This document shows positions 1 to 14,500 of a stretch of 64,000 nucleotides of DNA, piece by piece. Each line of letters opens with the position of its first letter. The stretch's first letter is position 1. Source of the DNA: Lingula anatina (lineage: Eukaryota; Brachiopoda; Lingulata; Lingulida; Lingulidae). The translations under genes and the position numbers were made by a program. The stretch covers positions 62,001 through 126,000 of the forward strand of contig NW_019773703.1 of assembly GCF_001039355.2 (NCBI RefSeq). The letters run 5' to 3'. A model generated the notes under the pieces. That model saw nothing but the letters and a program-made list of their open reading frames with translations. It searched no databases and was not told where the DNA came from.

Positions 1-919
1 TGACAATTTCTACACCTTAAGCGGACTTCTTTCTGCGATTTATGGTACAATAATGCGGATAATGAGGAACATTTAATATCTCTATAAGTTTTCTGCAGAT
101 CCTCCCGACTGTTATAATGGTTAGATAGGAGGCTTTTTCAAAACTCCCCCTTTCATCCAGAGCTAATGATAACGTATTATAATAGTGAACAAGCAGACAG
201 AATAACCTTTTCGTGCGTAATAAACGTAGAAATGCGCATTTACGTATCACTCTGTTTATGCAAAACAACTTGATGTATTTGTAGTTTTTTTCACATTGGT
301 GATAAATGTAATTTTATTACAGTGATAACATGTAACGTGAAAAGCAAAATAAAAATTAAAATAATATTTTGATATCAGCTAAAGATCGTTGTTGCTTTCT
401 TCTGCTTAACTGGCACACATCTCAGGAACATGCCGGTGTGACGAAACTGAGGGTCTGTGTAACAGAGAGTCCGCCCTCCGTTTAGTTATAATGGGTTAGA
501 ATCTAGGGCGAGGCTCGCCTGTACAAATGAATGGGAAGCGGACTCTCTGTCATGGGGGACTCTCTGTCACGTCACACGGGTGCTATGATTACATACATGA
601 TGAGGTTTGAAACAGTTTGTTCCATCCATAGAATGTGGACAATGCACATCGTAGCTCAACACGTGGTTCCAGTATTGCCAAAATTTCAATTATTGTTCAT
701 CAACTAACATTTTCATGCAAAACCGTTATATGTCTGCCGCTACGAATTATCAAATGTAAACAAAGGAGAAATATTGCATTATGCATTTTTGTTTCGCACA
801 ACGTTGTTTTCTTTTTGTTTATGTACAGTATATACAACTTCACGTTCTAGAAGTACTAATTAGAAAATTTATCTAAAATTACTCTTCAGAAGAGCTGAAA
901 TTGTTGTTCTGTTCAAAGT
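1..919. other. Region downstream of the nAChR gene; no gene seen
   Basis: AT-rich sequence beyond the nAChR stop codon, probably containing its 3'UTR because that gene is on the minus strand. A minus-strand AATAAA (TTTATT on plus, about 313-318) could be a polyadenylation signal, but nothing else supports it. The only structured element is a short inverted-repeat sequence at 433-580. The open frames here are short and show no family resemblance. Confidence 0.5.
433..580. mobile_element. Candidate MITE-like inverted-repeat element
   Basis: The left end (CCGGTGTGACG, from 433) is nearly the reverse complement of the right end (CGTCACACGGG, to 580). Further inside, CAGAGAGTCCGC on the left matches GCGGACTCTCTG on the right as an inverted repeat, and the GGACTCTCTGTCA motif occurs twice in the right half. 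The unit is about 148 bases with no coding capacity. Size and ends fit a non-autonomous DNA transposon (MITE). I see no convincing target-site duplication and only this one copy, so the assignment is tentative. Confidence 0.4.
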
Positions 920-2675
920 CTATGAGTAGTCGTCGTTGTATGCTATATTAAGCGGGCGTCGGCCATCATACATAGTTGGTGCTTGCAATATGATACCAAG
1001 AGTTCCAACCAGGCAGGCGAGAGAAAATATCCACAGGAACAATCTATCCAAAACCATAGCGACGAATTTCCAGTCCTCTTCCACCTACAGCGATATGAAA
1101 AATGTGTTTTCAAATAAATAAATAAATAAATTGAAACAAAAAATTGGTTCCGAACTACATTTTGTCTACTGCTAAATTTTACTATTAAATTAATTAAAAA
1201 AATACTTCCTGTGCAACAAGACCGCTGCTAATTTTCACATTTCGACTCTTAGTGCACTAATTCTAGGGTTTAAAAGACATACGTTATGTTGTTGATCTTC
1301 TGACTTCAAGTGATCTGCAATGAATTTGACGCCCTTGAGAGCTCGTTGTATTGGCCACGGGTACTTCGCTGACATCGTGTCAGAGTCTTCTATCAGTGGG
1401 TCATTGGCGTTACTGGGCAGATTATCGTAGGCGTCTGCGGTGTAGGGACTTCTTACGTCTACGCCATTCGCAGTGCTTACTGAGGCCTGTGCAGAAATAC
1501 ATTATGGCATCATTGGAAAAACGCACAAGTTACAGATTATTGCCTTTGGTATCTTAGTTTGGTGAGTGCGTTATTTCATATACATGTACACCCTAAAGCA
1601 TTACATACATAAATAAGTGCGTATTGATGAAGTTTAGCTAGAATCCTAGAGTTAAGTGAATACATTCTATAGTACGTGGATCACTGTAAAATTATAGTGT
1701 AAAGATTTAGTGTGGTTTAATAGGTGGTTCCATCTAATTACATTAACATATTGATATCGAATTGTCAATATTTTTTAAAAAATACATGTTTCAACGTTAT
1801 CTTGGCAGGTTACGTTAACCTGGCAGAAAAAATGCGTTTTGAATTCGACTACATGGAAATTGTTCTTATAGAAAAATTGCATTCCTTTACCCCTTTTTCA
1901 TTCTCTTGTTTTGGTCTTCTCATCAGAAGTAGACGAGGCAAGATGGACAGGAACACTTTCTTCACCCAAGGAGACATTTTGTGAGTGGCAGGGGACCGGA
2001 AGTGGACGTTCAGAACCATCACTGTCACTATGATACTTAACGACACAAGGATCATCGTAAAAAGCAGATACTTCCCGATTAGTGGGATCACCAGAGACGT
2101 CGGGGGAATCAAGTCTGCCAACAGCAAGAAGAACACAGTCAAAGACAGCAAAATGGAAATACAAAGTGTGATTTTCTCTCCACTGTGTGATGGCAGATAA
2201 AATGTTAACACTGTGAGGAATGATATGGCCACACAGGGTATGATCAGATTGACAGTATAGAAGAGAGTCTTCCTGCGAATTGTTATATTGTAGGTAATAG
2301 ATGGATAAGGTTCAGGGCAACATGAATAATATTTAGTGTTTCTAGAAAACGGTACGTCCATCAAATCCCACTCAACGCTTCTTGAGTACGCAGATACGTC
2401 AATGCCATTTTCGACCCGAACATCGTCTTTTATGTCAGGATGCTCTCGGTGTTTTAAATCCACTTGAAACCCATCATATGTCCAAGAACTGAATTTCAGA
2501 TGACAGTTTTGTTCATCAAATGGGAAGAACTCGACGTTTATAGGACAGTAACTTTTATAGATGGCTGGTGGCTCCCATTTGACACGCCCATGGCTGTACA
2601 CTGTGGCTTTGGTCATTGTCGTTATCTGGTAATTACCGTCCGCACTGAAAATTAAATGGTGATTATTCAGAAAAA
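899..2675. repeat. Redundant allelic copy of nAChR 3' exons (block 1)
   Basis: This block is repeated at 2677-4453 with a constant offset of 1778 bases, and the join is a single N at 2676. It carries nAChR exons 5 to 7 (1891-2644, 1283-1486 and 920-1084). In exon 5 I count three base differences between copies, all synonymous (Arg, Phe and Thr codons). This looks like overlapping contig ends from two haplotypes that were not merged. Confidence 0.85.
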
Positions 2676-5600
2676 NAATTGTTGTTCTGTTCAAAGTCTA
2701 TGAGTAGTCGTCGTTGTATGCTATATTAAGCGGGCGTCGGCCATCATACATAGTTGGTGCTTGCAATATGATACCAAGAGTTCCAACCAGGCAGGCGAGA
2801 GAAAATATCCACAGGAACAATCTATCCAAAACCATAGCGACGAATTTCCAGTCCTCTTCCACCTACAGCGATATGAAAAATGTGTTTTCAAATAAATAAA
2901 TAAATAAATTGAAACAAAAAATTGGTTCCGAACTACATTTTGTCTACTGCTAAATTTTACTATTAAATTAATTAAAAAAATACTTCCTGTGCAACAAGAC
3001 CGCTGCTAATTTTCACATTTCGACTCTTAGTGCACTAATTCTAGGGTTTAAAAGACATACGTTATGTTGTTGATCTTCTGACTTCAAGTGATCTGCAATG
3101 AATTTGACGCCCTTGAGAGCTCGTTGTATTGGCCACGGGTACTTCGCTGACATCGTGTCAGAGTCTTCTATCAGTGGGTCATTGGCGTTACTGGGCAGAT
3201 TATCGTAGGCGTCTGCGGTGTAGGGACTTCTTACGTCTACGCCATTCGCAGTGCTTACTGAGGCCTGTGCAGAAATACATTATGGCATCATTGGAAAAAC
3301 GCACAAGTTACAGATTATTGCCTTTGGTATCTTAGTTTGGTGAGTGCGTTATTTCATATACATGTACACCCTAAAGCATTACATACATAAATAAGTGCGT
3401 ATTGATGAAGTTTAGCTAGAATCCTAGAGTTAAGTGAATACATTCTATAGTACGTGGATCACTGTAAAATTATAGTGTAAAGATTTAGTGTGGTTTAATA
3501 GGTGGTTCCATCTAATTACATTAACATATTGATATCGAATTGTCAATATTTTTTAAAAAATACATGTTTCAACGTTATCTTGGCAGGTTACGTTAACCTG
3601 GCAGAAAAAATGCGTTTTGAATTCGACTACATGGAAATTGTTCTTATAGAAAAATTGCATTCCTTTACCCCTTTTTCATTCTCTTGTTTTGGTCTTCTCA
3701 TCAGAAGTAGACGAGGCAAGATGGACAGGAACACTTTCTTCACCCAAGGAGACATTTTGTGAGTGGCAGGGGACCGGAAGTGGACGTTCAGAACCATCAC
3801 TGTCACTATGATACTTAACGACACAAGGATCATCGTAAAAAGCAGATACTTCCCGATTAGTGGGATCACCAGAGACGTCGGGGGAATCAAGTCTGCCAAC
3901 AGCAAGAAGAACACAGTCAAAGACAGCAAAATGGAAATACAAAGTGTGATTTTCTCTCCACTGTGTGATGGCAGATAAAATGTTAACACTGTGAGGAATG
4001 ATATGGCCACACAGGGTATGATCAGATTGACAGTATAGAAGAGAGTCTTCCTGCGAATTGTTATATTGTAGGTAATAGATGGATAAGGTTCAGGGCAACA
4101 TGAATAATATTTAGTGTTTCTAGAAAACGGTACGTCCATCAAATCCCACTCAACGCTTCTTGAGTACGCAGATACGTCAATGCCATTTTCGACCCGAACA
4201 TCGTCTTTTATGTCAGGATGCTCCCGGTGTTTTAAATCCACTTGAAACCCATCATATGTCCAAGAACTAAATTTCAGATGACAGTTTTGTTCATCAAATG
4301 GGAAGAACTCGACGTTTATAGGACAGTAACTTTTATAGATGGCTGGTGGCTCCCATTTGACACGCCCATGGCTGTACACCGTGGCTTTGGTCATTGTCGT
4401 TATCTGGTAATTACCGTCCGCACTGAAAATTAAATGGTGATTATTCAGAAAAACTGATATAGGAATTTTATTTTAATCAGCTGTACAAGTAAAATATTAC
4501 ACACATCTTTACGGCGATTATGTAAAATTTCTACGGTGTTGAAATAAATATATGTAAAACAGAAACATCATATGACAGCCTGTGTTTTTGTGATCAGTTT
4601 TTATTTGCTGTAACGTGCATTGTAAGGTGAAAGCGAATGAAAAAGCTCTAGTGATTATAACTCACTTATTATACAGCACAATGTCGGGTTTCCAAATATC
4701 ATCAACAGGCACGAATAGTTTTTGAACTCCTCCATATTTGGTTGGTCTCCAGCGCAGACTGGTATCATTCCATTCCTGATCAATAACGTTGTAAAACTAG
4801 TGAAAATGCGCTTCACTCCTAGTGTGTTAGTTGAGAGTAAAAAACTTGTGCAACAGACGCAATCACAGAAGCAAAAGCAGCACAGCTAACTTACCATGAG
4901 CAGCTCCAAGTACGAACATTTCTGCCTATTTTACATATAAGCAAAGGCCTCACTGCAAACATCTAATATGGACCTCTAAATCAAACCTAACTGTTTTTAC
5001 TTACTTGTTGTAAAGAACTATATCTGGTAGCCAAATATAATTAGAAGGCACCAAAAGGTTGTCTATTCCTCCATAGTCTCTCTCGTCCCATACTAGATTA
5101 TTGTCTATCCATTCCTGGTAGCAGAAATGTTAGTAAAACGCATGCATTATGTACGAGATTTTCCTATGGTATTCTGACGTTTTTCGTCTAAACTACCTAG
5201 CGTACATTTGATACCAATGACGACACAAATCCTCGTCAAACAATCAAACAACATAACGGAAAGAAATAATTGGTTCACACCGTCGCTAATTTCAGTTTAC
5301 AGGTCTGCTTACGCATGGCAGCGCTGATGTACGAAACGAAAAGGTTACGGTTATTTGTAGAAGAAGGAACACAGAGTACTGCAACTCGGGTTGTTTCTTA
5401 ATCTCTTAACAAATTATCGAAGAAAAGACATCAGAATACCATATTTGCCATGCAACAGAGACTACATTGCGCACAAGAAGTTGAATATAACAGACATAAG
5501 TTGCCATGCAGGTATATCTGAATTAAAATGTTGCAGGGTAGTTCTCTATACTATTCTAAGGCAATTGTTACTGCATGCACTTGAAGTCTCTTACAAAATA

Positions 5601-8600
5601 TGGCCAAAATACTCCCCACCCCCAACACAAATACGTTTGGGGTAGATCTAGACTACTGTACACACAGTAAGAATAGCTTTTCATGATAACTGGGTTAAAA
5701 GCGCTATCCTGATTACGTTATTCTCAAAAGATGGAGCATAATACTAAGCGGGCATATATTTGACTACAGACTGAAAAATGACTCATGTAGGTGGAGAAGT
5801 TCTAAAATAGGAAAGTAATAAAGACAAGGACATCGAATCAATTTCGCATTAAAAAATTTGTTTTTTTTACACCTCCGTTCAAATAATAAAAATAATTCCA
5901 TTTTATGAAATTTGGTAATGCCTGAGTATAGCGTATAATTCTAAGGTTGCATATACCCGCAATATACTCTATGTGAAGACCAGCATATTTCCACGTCACC
6001 GACATTAATTATTCGTCATAAAATTTTAACAGAAAATTAAGGATGGGATTTTTCTGGTGACATACACACTAGTGTTGGACCAAACATGGCAACGGCAACT
6101 GGCACGAACTGTTGAGTATCAAAGCCAAGTCTTACCAAATAAGAGCACAGCATTTCAGTTACAACATTCACATGAACCAAAACAAAACCGAAATTGCAAA
6201 AGGAAGTAATACAATGTTCAACATCAGCAAACAGTCCTAAACTAGCAGTAGTGTACTGTTTATCCATTATTTATCCTCTATGTAGTGCGCCGATGTATCT
6301 CAAATGTCCTATAACAAAAACAGTAGCTTATTTACACAGGCTAAACATATAGACACAACTTGGTTGCATTATTCAACTGAATAAGCAGATACTTACGTGC
6401 AACAACCAAACGTTAACTGTCATTATCTGGTTTTTTTCATCCTAAAATAAAATGTATATACGTCTCATTCATAAGCTAAATCATGTTTGGAGATATAGTC
6501 TGTGCACAATATTACACCTTATCAACAATGTTTATCTAGTACCATAATTAAAAATCTAATTTAAAATATAATTTCTTTTTTCTTTAGAGGAGGGGGACAA
6601 GTTATAGAAGCCTCCGAGTGTTTTGATGGATAATCTTTCGTTTTTGGGCATATCGTTTTAATTAGTATCACATTCTGGTTTTGTTTATGGTGTGTTTTAA
6701 CACTATTCAAAATAGTTTTCTTTTAATATAATATTCAAATTGAATGTATACGGCGGCATTTACGACCACTTCATAACGTACTAGTACGCATACACTGTGC
6801 GCCTTACATGCCTTGTAGTCGCTTTTCAGTGGTATGCGCCTAGCCACTTCACTTCATTATGGCAAAAAAAATCAATCCCCTCGATTTCTCAAAGCCAAAC
6901 ATGTAATTGTAAATTATGGAGCACGGGTCAACTATCAAACAATCCTCAGTGGTCTAGAAAATTCAATTTTGGGGCAATTAATCGGGAAATTCGAGGCGCT
7001 TCAATTTCTTGAGAAACTTATTACATATAAATCTAAATCGAAAAGATATGGATCAGGAGCATTTGGACGAAAACAACATTATCTGTGCTTCTGAAGTTCC
7101 ATTACTTATCCCCTCAGATTAGCGATAATGTTTCGTGATTTGTCTGCATTACAAAATTCCAACACCATTGCCTTATTTCAAAATACATAAAAAATTCAAT
7201 ATGAAGAAAAAATCTGAAAACAACAATGATAATAGTTAAAATGATCAATTAAACTAAGAAATCATGAATGCAGCACTGCACATACATGTGCTGCTATAAA
7301 ACCACATTAGTTAACATGTTGTTGCTGGATTATCATGAGCTGCTACGGACTTGGCTTAACACACAGTTGCATGCTCACCTGAATAAATAATTACAGATTA
7401 AGCGACTGCCAGTATACACACTTATGTGATTTTTGCACAGCATACGTGATGCTGGCGGCTCACTGTTTTCACTTGATCACGTGCACAGTCTGAACCAGAG
7501 AGCTGTTGTCTCGTTATAATTGAGATTATCGGAAACATGGAAGAGGAGGTGAGAAGGGATATTTTTTAGCAAACGGACTGTAAAACTACATGTTTGCCAC
7601 TTGAGAAAAATTAATCATTCTTTTTTTTTTCATTTTCACAACACGTACCACATCTATGAGCTGAGTTAGCTTCAATCCCAATTTCACCGTCAGTTTGTCC
7701 GTGTTGTTGCCTACTGGACGGATGAGTTTATTGTACTTTCGTTTTTTGAACAAATCATCGTACAGCCTACGGGCATCAGGGTTGCCTTCCAGTTCTGGAA
7801 AAAAAAAAGAAACTGCTCAGTTTCTACAAGTACAAAAAAATTTATTTGCTCTGCTTGAAAACCCCAATTTATCAATCAACTGTCTGTCTGTATTAATTCT
7901 ATATATATATATATACNTGTGGCTTTGGTCATTGTCGTTATCTGGTAATTACCGTCCGCACTGAAAATTAAATGGTGATTATTCAGAAAAAACTGATATA
8001 GGAATTTTATTTTAATCAGCTGTACAAGTAAAATATTACACACATCTTTACGGCGATTATGTAAAATTGCTACGGTGTTCAAATAAATATATGTAAAACA
8101 GAAACATCATATGACAGCCTGTGTTTTTGTGATCAGTTTTTATTTGCTGTAACGTGCATTGTAAGGTGAAAGCGAATGAAAAAGCTCTAGTGATTATAAC
8201 TCACTTATTATACAGCACAATGTCGGGTTTCCAAATATCATCAACAGGCACGAATAGTTTTTGAACTCCTCCATATTTGGTAGGTCTCCAGCGCAGACTG
8301 GTATCATTCCATTCCTGATCAATAACGTTGTAAAACTAGTGAAAATGCGCTTCACTCCTAGTGTGTTAGTTGAGAGTAAAAAATTGTGCAACAGACACAA
8401 TCACAGAAGCAAAAGCAGCACAGCTAACTTACCATGAGCAGCCCCAAGTACGAACAGTTTTGCCTATATAACATATAAGCAAAGGCCTCACTGCAAACAT
8501 CTAATATGGACCTCTAAAACAAACCGAACTGTTTTTACTTACTTGTTGTAAAGAACTATATCTGGTAGCCAAATATAATTTGAAGGCACCAAAAGGTTGT

Positions 8601-11431
8601 CTATTCCTCCATAGTCTCTCTCGTCCCATACTAGATTATTGTCTATCCATTCCTGGTAGCAGAAATGTTAGTAAAACGCATGCATTACGTACGAGTATGG
8701 TATTCTGAGGTTTTTCGTCTAAACTAGCTGGCGTATTTTTCATTCCAATGACGACACAAATCCTCGTCAAACAATCAAACAACACAACGAAAAGAAATAA
8801 TTGGTTCACACCGTCGCTAATTTCAGTTTCCAGGCCTGCTCACGCATGGCAGCGCTGATGTACGAAACGAAAAGGTTACGGTTATTTGTAGAAGAAGGAA
8901 CACAGAGTACTGCAACTCGGGTTGTTTCTTAATCTCTTAACAAATTATCGAAGAAAAGACATCAGAATACCATATTTGCCATGCAACAGAGACTACATTG
9001 CGCACAAAAAGTTGAATATAACAGACATAAGTTGCCATGCAGGTATATCTTAATTAAAATGTTGCAGGGTAATTCTCTATACTATTCTAAGGCAATTGTT
9101 ACTGCATGCACTTGAAGTCTCTTACAAAATATGGCCAAAATACTCCCCACCCCCAACACAAATACGTTTGGGGTAGATCTAGACTACTGTACACACAGTA
9201 AGAATAGCTTTTCATGATACCTGGGTTAAAAGCGCTATCCTGATTACGTTATTCTCAATAGATGGAGCATAGTACAAAGCGGACATATATTTGACTACAG
9301 ACTGAAAAATGACTCATGTAGGTGGAGAAGTTCTAAAACAGGAAAGTAATAAAGACAAGGACATCGAATCAATTTCGCACTTAAAAATTTACTTTTAAAT
9401 ACACCTCAGTTCAAATAATAAAAAAATTCCATTTTATGAATTTTGGTAATGCCTGAGTATACCGTATAATTCTAAGGTTGCATATACCCGCAATATACTC
9501 TATGTGAAGACCAGCATACAATGTATTTCCACGTCACCGACATTAATTATTCGTCATAAAATTTTAACAGAAAATTAAGGATGGGATTTTTCTGGTGACA
9601 TACACACTAGTGTTGGACCAAACATGGCAACGGCAACCGGCACGAATTATTCAGTATCAAAGCTAAGTCTTACCAAATAAAAGCACAGCATTTCAGTTAC
9701 AACATTCACATGAACCAAAACAAAACCGAAATTGCAAAAGGAAGTAATACAATGTTCAACATCAGCAAACAGTCTTAAACTAGCAGTAGTGTACTGTTTA
9801 TCCATTATTTATCCTCTATGTAGTGCGCCGATGTATCTCAAATGTCCTATAACAAAAACAGTAGCTTATTTACACAGGCTAAACATATAGACATAACTTG
9901 GTTGCATTATTCAACTGAATAAGCAGATACTTACGTGCAACAACCAAACGTTAACTGTCATTATCTGGTTTTTTTCATCCTAAAATAAAATGTATATACG
10001 TCTCATTCATAAGCTAAATCATGTTTGGAGATATAGTCTGTGCACAATATTACACCTTATCAACAATGTTTATCTAGTACCATAATTAAAAATCTAATTT
10101 AAAATATAATTTCTTTTTTTCTTTAGAGGAGGGGGACAAGTTATAGAAGCCTCCGAGTGTTTTGATGGATAATCTTTCGTTTTTGGGCATATCGTTTTAA
10201 TTAGTATCACATTCTGGTTTTGTTTATGGTGTGTTTTAACACTATTCAAAATAGTTTTCTTTTAATATAATATTCAAATTGAATGTATACGGCGGCATTT
10301 ACGACCACTTCATAACGTACTAGTACGCATACACTGTGCGCCTTACATGCCTTGTAGGTGCTTTTCAGTGGTATGCGCCTAGCCACTTCACTTCATTATG
10401 GCAAAAAAATCAATCCCCTCGATTTCTCAAAGCCAAACATGTAATTGTAAATTATGGAGCACGGGTCAACTATCAAACAATCCTCAGTGGTCTAGAAAAT
10501 TCAATTTTGGGGCAATTAATCGGGAAATTCGAGGCGCTTCAATTTCTTGAGAAACTTATTACATATAAATCTAAATCGAAAAGATATGGATCAGGAGCAT
10601 TTGGACGAAAACAACATTATCTGTGCTTCTGAAGTTCCATTACTTATCCCCTCAGATTAGCGATAATGTTTCGTGATTTGTCTGCATTACAAAATTCCAA
10701 CACCATCGCCTTATTTCAAAATACATAAAAAATTCAATATGAAGAAAAAATCTGAAAACAACAATGATAATAGTTAAAATGATCAATTAAACTAAGAAAT
10801 CATGAATGCAGCACTGCACATACATGTGTTGCTATAAAACCACATTAGTTAACATGTTGTTGCTGGATTATCATGAGCTGCTACGGACTTGGCTTAACAC
10901 ACAGTTGCATGCTCACCTGAATAAATAATTACAGATTAAGCGACTGCCAGTATACACAGTTATGTGATTTTTGCACAGCATACGTGATGCTGGCGGCTCA
11001 CTGTTTTCACTTGATCACGTGCACAGTCTGAACCAGAGAGCTGTTGTCTCGTTATAATTGAGATTATCGGAAACATGGAAGAGGAGGTGAGAAGGGATAT
11101 TTTTTAGCAAACGGACTGTAAAACTACATGTTTGCCACTTGAGAAAAATTAATCATTCTTTTTTTTTCATTTTCACAACACGTACCACATCTATGAGCTG
11201 AGTCAGCTTCAATCCCAGTTTGACCGTCAGTTTGTCCGTGTTGTTGCCTACTGGACGGATGAGTTTATTGTACTTTCGTTTTTTGAACAAATCATCGTAC
11301 AGCCTACGGGCATCAGGGTTGCCTTCCAGTTCTGGAAAAAAAAAGAAACTGCTCAGTTTCTACAAGTACAAAAAAATTTATTTGCTCTGCTTGAAAACCC
11401 CAATTTATCAATCAACTGTCTGTCTGTATTA

Positions 11432-11505
<74 letters not shown>

Positions 11506-14500
11506 NACAGAACCATGCTTTGCCAAAGCCAAGCTTTGACCTGCCCAAAGGAGCACTACCCAATTAAATCACTGCATATTACATAATGCAGCAGCGCAAC
11601 TAACCTGGTATTCAATTAATTGGAAGCGACACACCTGACTACACACTTCTCCATTCACATATCGTATATGAGATCGGAGTTTTTTAAAAAAAGAATGCAT
11701 TTTTACCTACGCATACCTTCGAAACTGAAATATTCCATATTAAATGTCAAGTCTGTATATATATATGTATTTTTTTTCTTTCTAATCATTTTTTCGTTTT
11801 TGAAATCTTAGCTTTTTGTTGAACTGTCCAAAGCGATTCCATGAGCAAAAGAAGAGACTTCAAAGACGGCTTTACATATTAGTTGTATTAGTGTATCAAC
11901 TTCCCGGACATCTGTCTCTAACGTTTTTTTTCTATGGTTACAAATAAAACCAGCATTTCCGTTAATAAGATCATACTCAGTCATGAATCAAAAACTAATC
12001 AATTCTACCTCGCCCGGGAGATCGTTGAAGGTAATATAAAGTATTTTTCATTCATCATGAGGTGTGCTTTATACAACAGAAAATAATTAAGACTAGAACT
12101 GGGTTAGAATGGCATCAAATGAGAGCCGGTTGAAAGGCATGTTCCATGCAAACACAGTTCCAGCACGTTAACCCGAGATTGGGTTGAGGCGAAATACTAT
12201 TATATCCAGAATGCTCGGCTCTTTAATTTGACATAATGGTTTACAAATGTTCATAATGATAGAGGTCATTGGTGTAGAAAGTTACGTCAGATTCGTAATA
12301 AATTAATTGCATTTAGCATCGCTAGAGTAAACGAGATCACCATATCCCCTGGTGACTATACAGACCTATCACTGATACACCATGGGGCGCAGTGGACGTT
12401 AAGATAGTTGTATGCAGATCGATGGTTGATGAACGTTCTTGTTACAACAGATTTGCCTGGTAGCAAAATTTCTCTGTCAAATTTATTAATTGAATCAACA
12501 CTCGCTCATTACACACGTCGTGTCCAAATAAACCGTATCAAACCCCGATTCACTTCTGCCAAACTTATTTAAAGTCCTTGATTGATTCAAAATAAATCAA
12601 CACTTGTAAACAAATGTCACTGGAAATTATTCACTTATGCAAAATCGGCAAATCGGCTTGAAGGCACTAGATGAATAAACATAGAAATAACGTTTATATA
12701 TGTATATTTGTTTATATTATTAAATTTAACAGCTATCTCAGTTTACACGCTATGAAATTTTCGGACGGGTCGGGGGGGGAGGGTGTTTTGGTCGAGATCG
12801 GCAGCGTGGATGAGAAGGAACTTTTCTCTTTGCAACCATGTGAGGTATCCAAAATCTTGGTGAGAGCTGCCACATTTAAAAAGCAACTGAAATGTTGTAA
12901 AGAACTAGAGATATAGAAAACTGCCAATGAATATCCAGGACCTTTGAAGATACTGCTGGTGCGTGACACGTCCGACAGAGCATCACAGAAATACTTTCAC
13001 GGGAATACTAGAAGCAAGAATGACAAAATATGTCATTTTTGTTGGTGGCTTTTAAGATGACATGTTCTGATAAATAAGTGACGAATCGAAAATCATGAGG
13101 TTGTGCATTAAAACTGAAACGAAACCAAGATGAATATGTAAAATGACATTAGATTTAGCGACTGCTTAACAAAAGACTAGCTACACTATGGCGTATAAAC
13201 CTGAAGCAATGGATGGGTTTGTCTGATAAAAGTTAAAAGATAACATGGGAAGGAGTGATAAATTGTCAGTATTGCTTTAAAGAAATGTGAAAATCTGCGG
13301 ATCAATGACCCTTGCAATTTTTTTCTATTTTGGACAATCGGTGATATTGAATATTTTCAAGCATAGAATCTGGGTGGTCGATTCCTCTTCTTGAGGTTGA
13401 TGGCTGTGAATCGTAGCAACTGTTGTCGAGATAAGATTTCCATACAAATGGATGGTATGAAATATTAACTGAAAATAAAGAAAACAGCGCAAGTTCTTTA
13501 CAAAATCGACAAATTGGCTTGAAGGCAATCGCGCGTAATATTGAAAATATCAGGATCAGTTACGATTAGTTCTGAGTAAAGTTTATTGTTTAACTAATGA
13601 GGGATGGAGGTCGAATTATTTTGTATATAAGATGTTGGCAGAATATTGTATACTGTAAACATCTAAGCATAAAACGTTAAAAAATCACTGCAAAACAGAC
13701 TGATTCTGTTCAGTAACTGGACACCAATTTGGAAACGGAGGAATTATATGACATTCCATGCATCATTAACCGCGGTCATTATTAGCACGAACGCCGACTT
13801 TGTTTTTTCTTCAAGGCAAGGTCTCCACTTCCTACAGCAATATAATGCTATTTAGAATATTGGTTACATTGTTTCTCTTTGAACACATCATGCTATCAAT
13901 TAATCGTTTGTGTGATAAATGACATTAAATGCATTTCGTTTCCTCAACGCCCTGTTACGACTTCAATGCACTCTATAATAACAAACCTACCGTCAATCGT
14001 CAACATATATTGTATGCACTGTCCGATTTTGAAATTAGATTTATGCTTTATTTGTTATTTTCTAACTTGCTACCTACAATTAGAAAACAAACTCCGTGGC
14101 CGGAGTATAAGTATATAGAAAGTAGACACATTCTGCAAAAGAGGTTGGTGTAGTATTCTCGAGATAAGATGCTATTTTATATACATAAGTTCCCATGGAA
14201 ATAGCAACCGATATCATTGGAAGAAAATGGTAATATGCTGTACATACTGTACAAAGGCAGAGCACTTACCTGAAGGGATCTAAAGATAGAGCTACTGACG
14301 TATTGGGGATGATTTACCATTTGTTTGGAGAAATCAAAAAGGTATCTACTTGTTTGGGTTATCTTGTAGACACAAGTAATAAACCACTTCTGAAAATTAT
14401 ACGATGTGACTCCAGCTTTTGATGTTTGTCTTCGGCAGATATTATCAAGGAAACCGTTTGAGGTCCATAACCTATACTAGGACTACTTTTCTGCAAGAAA

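Noticed and set aside
936-1557. Plus-strand frames of 61 and 68 residues repeated at 2714 and 3129
   Set aside because: They are antisense to nAChR exons 7 and 6 and recur only because that block is duplicated.
1898-2164. 88-residue minus-strand frame (also at 3676-3942)
   Set aside because: It is an out-of-frame shadow of nAChR exon 5, which encodes M1 to M3 in the true frame.
10336-10632. 98-residue plus-strand frame, partly repeated at 6797-7094
   Set aside because: It sits in nAChR intron 2. The other allele has frameshifting differences in the same stretch, so the frame is not conserved.
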